Positions 5,675 through 8,175 of a stretch of DNA of 8,175 nt are shown in pieces. Made by a program: the position numbers and the translations under genes. The DNA lies in the NCBI GenBank assembly GCA_023248785.1, contig JAHFDX010000142.1, positions 1-8,175 of the forward strand, written 5' to 3'. Source of the DNA: Myxococcales bacterium (GTDB lineage Bacteria; Myxococcota_A; Polyangia; Polyangiales; Polyangiaceae). The notes beneath the pieces were generated by a model that made no database searches, was not told the origin of the DNA, and worked only from the letters and a program-made list of their open reading frames with translations. The stretch's first letter is position 1. Every line of letters begins with the position of its first letter.

Positions 5675-8175
5675 AGTTCGTGGGCTCACTCTTGGCGTTC
5701 TTGTCGGACGCGGCCGCCTTCTCCGTTGCTGCCTTGTCGGCAGCGGAGGGCGACCACATCTGTCCGCCCACCTTGAGAGGTGAGCTACGTTCGTCGAGTA
5801 CGTTGTTGGCACGCGTGGCGGCGCCGCGGAGCTCGTCGACGATGTGGTACTCTTTCTTGTAGTTTTCAGAAAGCCACTGCTCGCACGCGCGCGAGTGCTC
5901 GTCGAAATATTGGAACTTCACAGCTTCGTCGAGACAGCGCTTGAGTGCGGGCTTTGCGAACTTCTCCTTGTACGGTGCCGACTTTTCGTCGATGCCCTGG
6001 AAGTACGCGCCGCGGATTTCCGGATCCTGTTCCCACTTCTTTGGAATGGGCGCACGACGGAATTCCGTTACGAAGGAGCCCCACATCAGACCTGCGCGAG
6101 AAGCCGCTGCGATAACCCACTTTGGCGGGGGCGCAGGTTTAAGTTCGAGGATGCGACCGTAATCTTTCTCGACTTCGCTGATCGCCTTCTGCTTCTTCTC
6201 GAACCAGGGTGCGATCTTATCTTTGATGTGTTTTGAAACGTCGTCCTTTGCTCCAGAGCCCTGGTACGTCGGGAACTTGATCGTATCGACTTCCTTCGCC
6301 TCGCGATCGGTCACTTCGATAAAGAGCGCTTCACCGACCGCCTCGAGGGCTCGGCCCAAGCGACGCTGCCGCTGGTCTTCCGGCTCGTCCTTGTATTCAC
6401 TTTCGATCTTCTTGATGGCAGACGCTCCGTCGCCCCAGAGGCCGAGCACCTTCTTGTACTCACCTCGAGCGGCTGCTCCACCTTTTGATCTTTCTTGGCA
6501 TCGACCGAGTGTTGCGTGCGCTTGCAACTGAATGTCGAGCGGTGCTTCCTCAATCGTTCGTGCCGACTGCTGCAACGCTTGCTTGCACTGGTCCCAACGC
6601 TCTTGCTCCGCGTAGTGCGCGCCAACCGCGTACGCAATTTGCGCGGCCTTCGCCTTGCTCTTCGGGTAATTCGTTTGGAAGAGTTTCGCGCTTGAAATCG
6701 CTTCGCTCTCTTGACCCAAGCCAAGTCGAAGAACGATGGCATCGCTTAGCGCGCTGTCGGCATTCTTCTCCGCCTTGTTCGCCTTCGCGAAACGCTCGTA
6801 CCACTCTGCGGCTTGGTCGTAGACAGCAATGGCCTGCCAGTTGCCGCCAATTTCGTACATGGCTTTCTTCGCGAGAGGCGAAGTGTCCATGCCGTACTGC
6901 GGATTAAGAAGGACCATACGCGTCTTGATTGCGCTTGCAACGAGACGACCCGCCTGGAACGATCTGGCGGCGTTGTACACGATTTCGTCGAGCTTCTCGC
7001 ATTGTGTCGGTTGTTTGTTACGAATAGGCGCGGCGCCGTACTTCTCCCAGAGATCGAGGTACGCCTGCCCTGCCTTTTCGTAGAGTTCGATCGCGTTCGA
7101 AGCGCCCTTGTCAGCCTCTTCGACAATTCGTTGCGCTTGCAAACGTTGAATGTCGCAGTTGACCTTCGCGAGCGTCGTACAGGTGTCGCTGTTCTTGTTG
7201 GCCTTGTCGCCGGTGCAGAACAGTTCGATGAACTTAGGCACATCGGTTCCCATGTTGTCCACGCACGCCGAACGCTTCGGGGTCGTATGGAACATGAGAA
7301 TGTTAAGGCACTCTAGATAGAGTTGCGATGCGCTGCCCGCGCGTTCGTTGTCCGCGTGATTCGTCGAAATGTCGCGAAAGATGAGTGCCGCCTCTTCCCA
7401 GTGATGCTGCTCGAAGTACGTATACGCGCGTGCGTATTTGACCTCGACGAGCTCCTTCATGCGCTCGGCATCTTCCGGCTTCGGCTTAATGTAACAGACA
7501 TAGCGACTAAACGAGGCCACCATGTCTTGTTGGGCCTTGCTCAGCTCTTTGGTGGCGTATTTGGCCGTTTCGTCCTTCAGCGTCGATGCATCGAGCACGA
7601 ACTTCGCGCCTGTGCCTTTGCGGTCGCCAGCTTTAGCGTGCTCGTTCAGGTACGTCTTTTGGTAACAGAGCGACGCGGCGTACGCAGCTTCCGCAGCCTC
7701 AGGGGCTTCTGGATTCTCAAGAACAACACCATCAAACGCGGGCCCGCAGTCGGCCCAACGCTCCTGCGCATACAGCAGGTCGGCCATGTTGTAACGAATG
7801 CGATAAATGGATGGCCAGTCTTCTTTCACAAGGCGAGGGAACGTGAACTTCGAGTAGTCGTCCGCCTTCCAAAGCTCCGTGACGCGCTTATAAAGAGCAG
7901 CCGACGCGTCCATGGTACGGCGATCGCCAGTGCCCCGTTGACCGCCCGATCCCACAGCCTCGATGTGCCATGCCATGGCCGTTTCGGTAAGCAGCTGCGA
8001 GGTGCGATTTGCGCACTCGAACTTCGACTCGCCCGCATGCTCAGCCGTGATGAACGACTGGTAGCGCTTCGTTTGGTTGTCGATTTCGTGAATGATGCTC
8101 TCTTTGTTGCCGCCCTTCATGGCCATCGTGGCTTCGGTAATGCGGCTTTGGTACGAACATGATTTGTCACTCTCG
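5673..8175 (-). CDS. gltD: Large periplasmic TPR protein, GltD/AgmU-like (5' end outside window)
   Basis: The reading frame is open to the right edge. An ATG at 8126 exists, but 16 further sense codons precede it with no stop, so the true start lies outside and 833 residues are visible. Numbering from that ATG, the protein is almost wholly helical with degenerate TPR or BamD-like repeats, clearest at about 110-160, 230-275, 345-395, 430-485 and 495-560. Its tail after about 790 is Ala/Lys-rich and ends KSEPTN. It carries about 14 cysteines, many for a TPR protein, which fits an oxidising periplasm with disulfides. In M. xanthus, GltD (AgmU) is a TPR protein of more than 1,000 residues, placed in the periplasm and encoded directly before gltE; the same order is seen here. 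The stop lies 9 nt before the next start, so the two are almost surely co-transcribed. The assignment rests on context and architecture; a generic TPR scaffold or the paralogue NfsD is the alternative. This is not glutamate synthase GltD. Confidence 0.8.
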   Translation of the reverse strand, partial: ESDKSCSYQSRITEATMAMKGGNKESIIHEIDNQTKRYQSFITAEHAGESKFECANRTSQLLTETAMAWHIEAVGSGGQRGTGDRRTMDASAALYKRVTELWKADDYSKFTFPRLVKEDWPSIYRIRYNMADLLYAQERWADCGPAFDGVVLENPEAPEAAEAAYAASLCYQKTYLNEHAKAGDRKGTGAKFVLDASTLKDETAKYATKELSKAQQDMVASFSRYVCYIKPKPEDAERMKELVEVKYARAYTYFEQHHWEEAALIFRDISTNHADNERAGSASQLYLECLNILMFHTTPKRSACVDNMGTDVPKFIELFCTGDKANKNSDTCTTLAKVNCDIQRLQAQRIVEEADKGASNAIELYEKAGQAYLDLWEKYGAAPIRNKQPTQCEKLDEIVYNAARSFQAGRLVASAIKTRMVLLNPQYGMDTSPLAKKAMYEIGGNWQAIAVYDQAAEWYERFAKANKAEKNADSALSDAIVLRLGLGQESEAISSAKLFQTNYPKSKAKAAQIAYAVGAHYAEQERWDQCKQALQQSARTIEEAPLDIQLQAHATLGRCQERSKGGAAARGEYKKVLGLWGDGASAIKKIESEYKDEPEDQRQRRLGRALEAVGEALFIEVTDREAKEVDTIKFPTYQGSGAKDDVSKHIKDKIAPWFEKKQKAISEVEKDYGRILELKPAPPPKWVIAAASRAGLMWGSFVTEFRRAPIPKKWEQDPEIRGAYFQGIDEKSAPYKEKFAKPALKRCLDEAVKFQYFDEHSRACEQWLSENYKKEYHIVDELRGAATRANNVLDERSSPLKVGGQMWSPSAADKAATEKAAASDKNAKSEPTN

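Noticed and set aside
8124..8126. ATG at 8126 as the start of the large TPR gene
   Set aside because: Sixteen in-frame sense codons precede it up to the window edge, no ribosome site is placed before it, and no signal peptide follows, so the gene most likely begins outside the window.
7323..8162. 279-codon open frame on the plus strand
   Set aside because: It lies wholly antisense to the large TPR gene, and its product is Arg/Val/Leu-rich with no domain-like pattern, typical of a shadow frame in G+C-rich coding DNA.
1..8175. tRNA, rRNA, riboswitch, CRISPR, insertion sequence or attachment site
   Set aside because: The gaps between genes are 9 to 154 nt and none shows a cloverleaf, spaced repeat array, transposase fragment or long terminal repeat. 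Gene order and style are uniform, with no sign of a mobile element.

Overview
The window reads as chromosomal DNA from a myxobacterium-like member of the Myxococcota (former Deltaproteobacteria). The strongest pointer is the protein encoded at 1491-3551 (-). It combines an N-terminal FHA domain, one membrane helix, a Gly-rich periplasmic linker and the AgmX/PglI-type (TonB-like) C-terminal domain, an architecture I know only from myxobacterial gliding/sporulation machines. Base composition is moderately G+C-rich: two 60-base lines counted by hand gave 58% and 63%, lower than Myxococcus or Sorangium. No species is assigned.

Every supported gene lies on the minus strand, so the cluster reads from right to left. 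In order: (1) a large TPR protein cut at its 5' end by the window edge (8175-5673, GltD/AgmU-like); (2) a TPR lipoprotein with a Lys/Ala-rich insert and Pro/Ala tail (5663-4056, GltE/AglT-like), starting 9 nt after gene 1; (3) a 154-nt gap with a well-formed sigma70-type promoter, an inverted repeat and a direct repeat; (4) a 94-residue secreted protein (3901-3617, in the GltF position); (5) the FHA-TM-TonB-like protein (3551-1491, GltG/PglI-like); (6) a second TPR lipoprotein (1367-453), not recognised as a named Glt protein; (7) the first 106 codons of another TPR protein (318-1), running off the left edge and too short to appear as a closed ORF.

The order GltD-GltE-GltF-GltG matches what I recall of the Myxococcus xanthus glt cluster (agmU-aglT-gltF-pglI). 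That machine is driven by the AglRQS proton channel and couples inner-membrane TonB-like proteins through periplasmic TPR proteins to the outer membrane. A paralogous set, Nfs, moves spore-coat polymer. The window alone cannot separate gliding, Nfs-like transport or another use of this ancient core. No AglRQS channel, MglA or beta-barrel gene is visible here.

The main points of interest are the internal promoter with operator-like repeats that splits the cluster, the extra TPR lipoprotein with Asp at +2 where M. xanthus has gltH, the FHA domain with GK instead of the usual GR, and the partial TPR gene at the left edge. I saw no RNA genes, mobile elements or CRISPR arrays.
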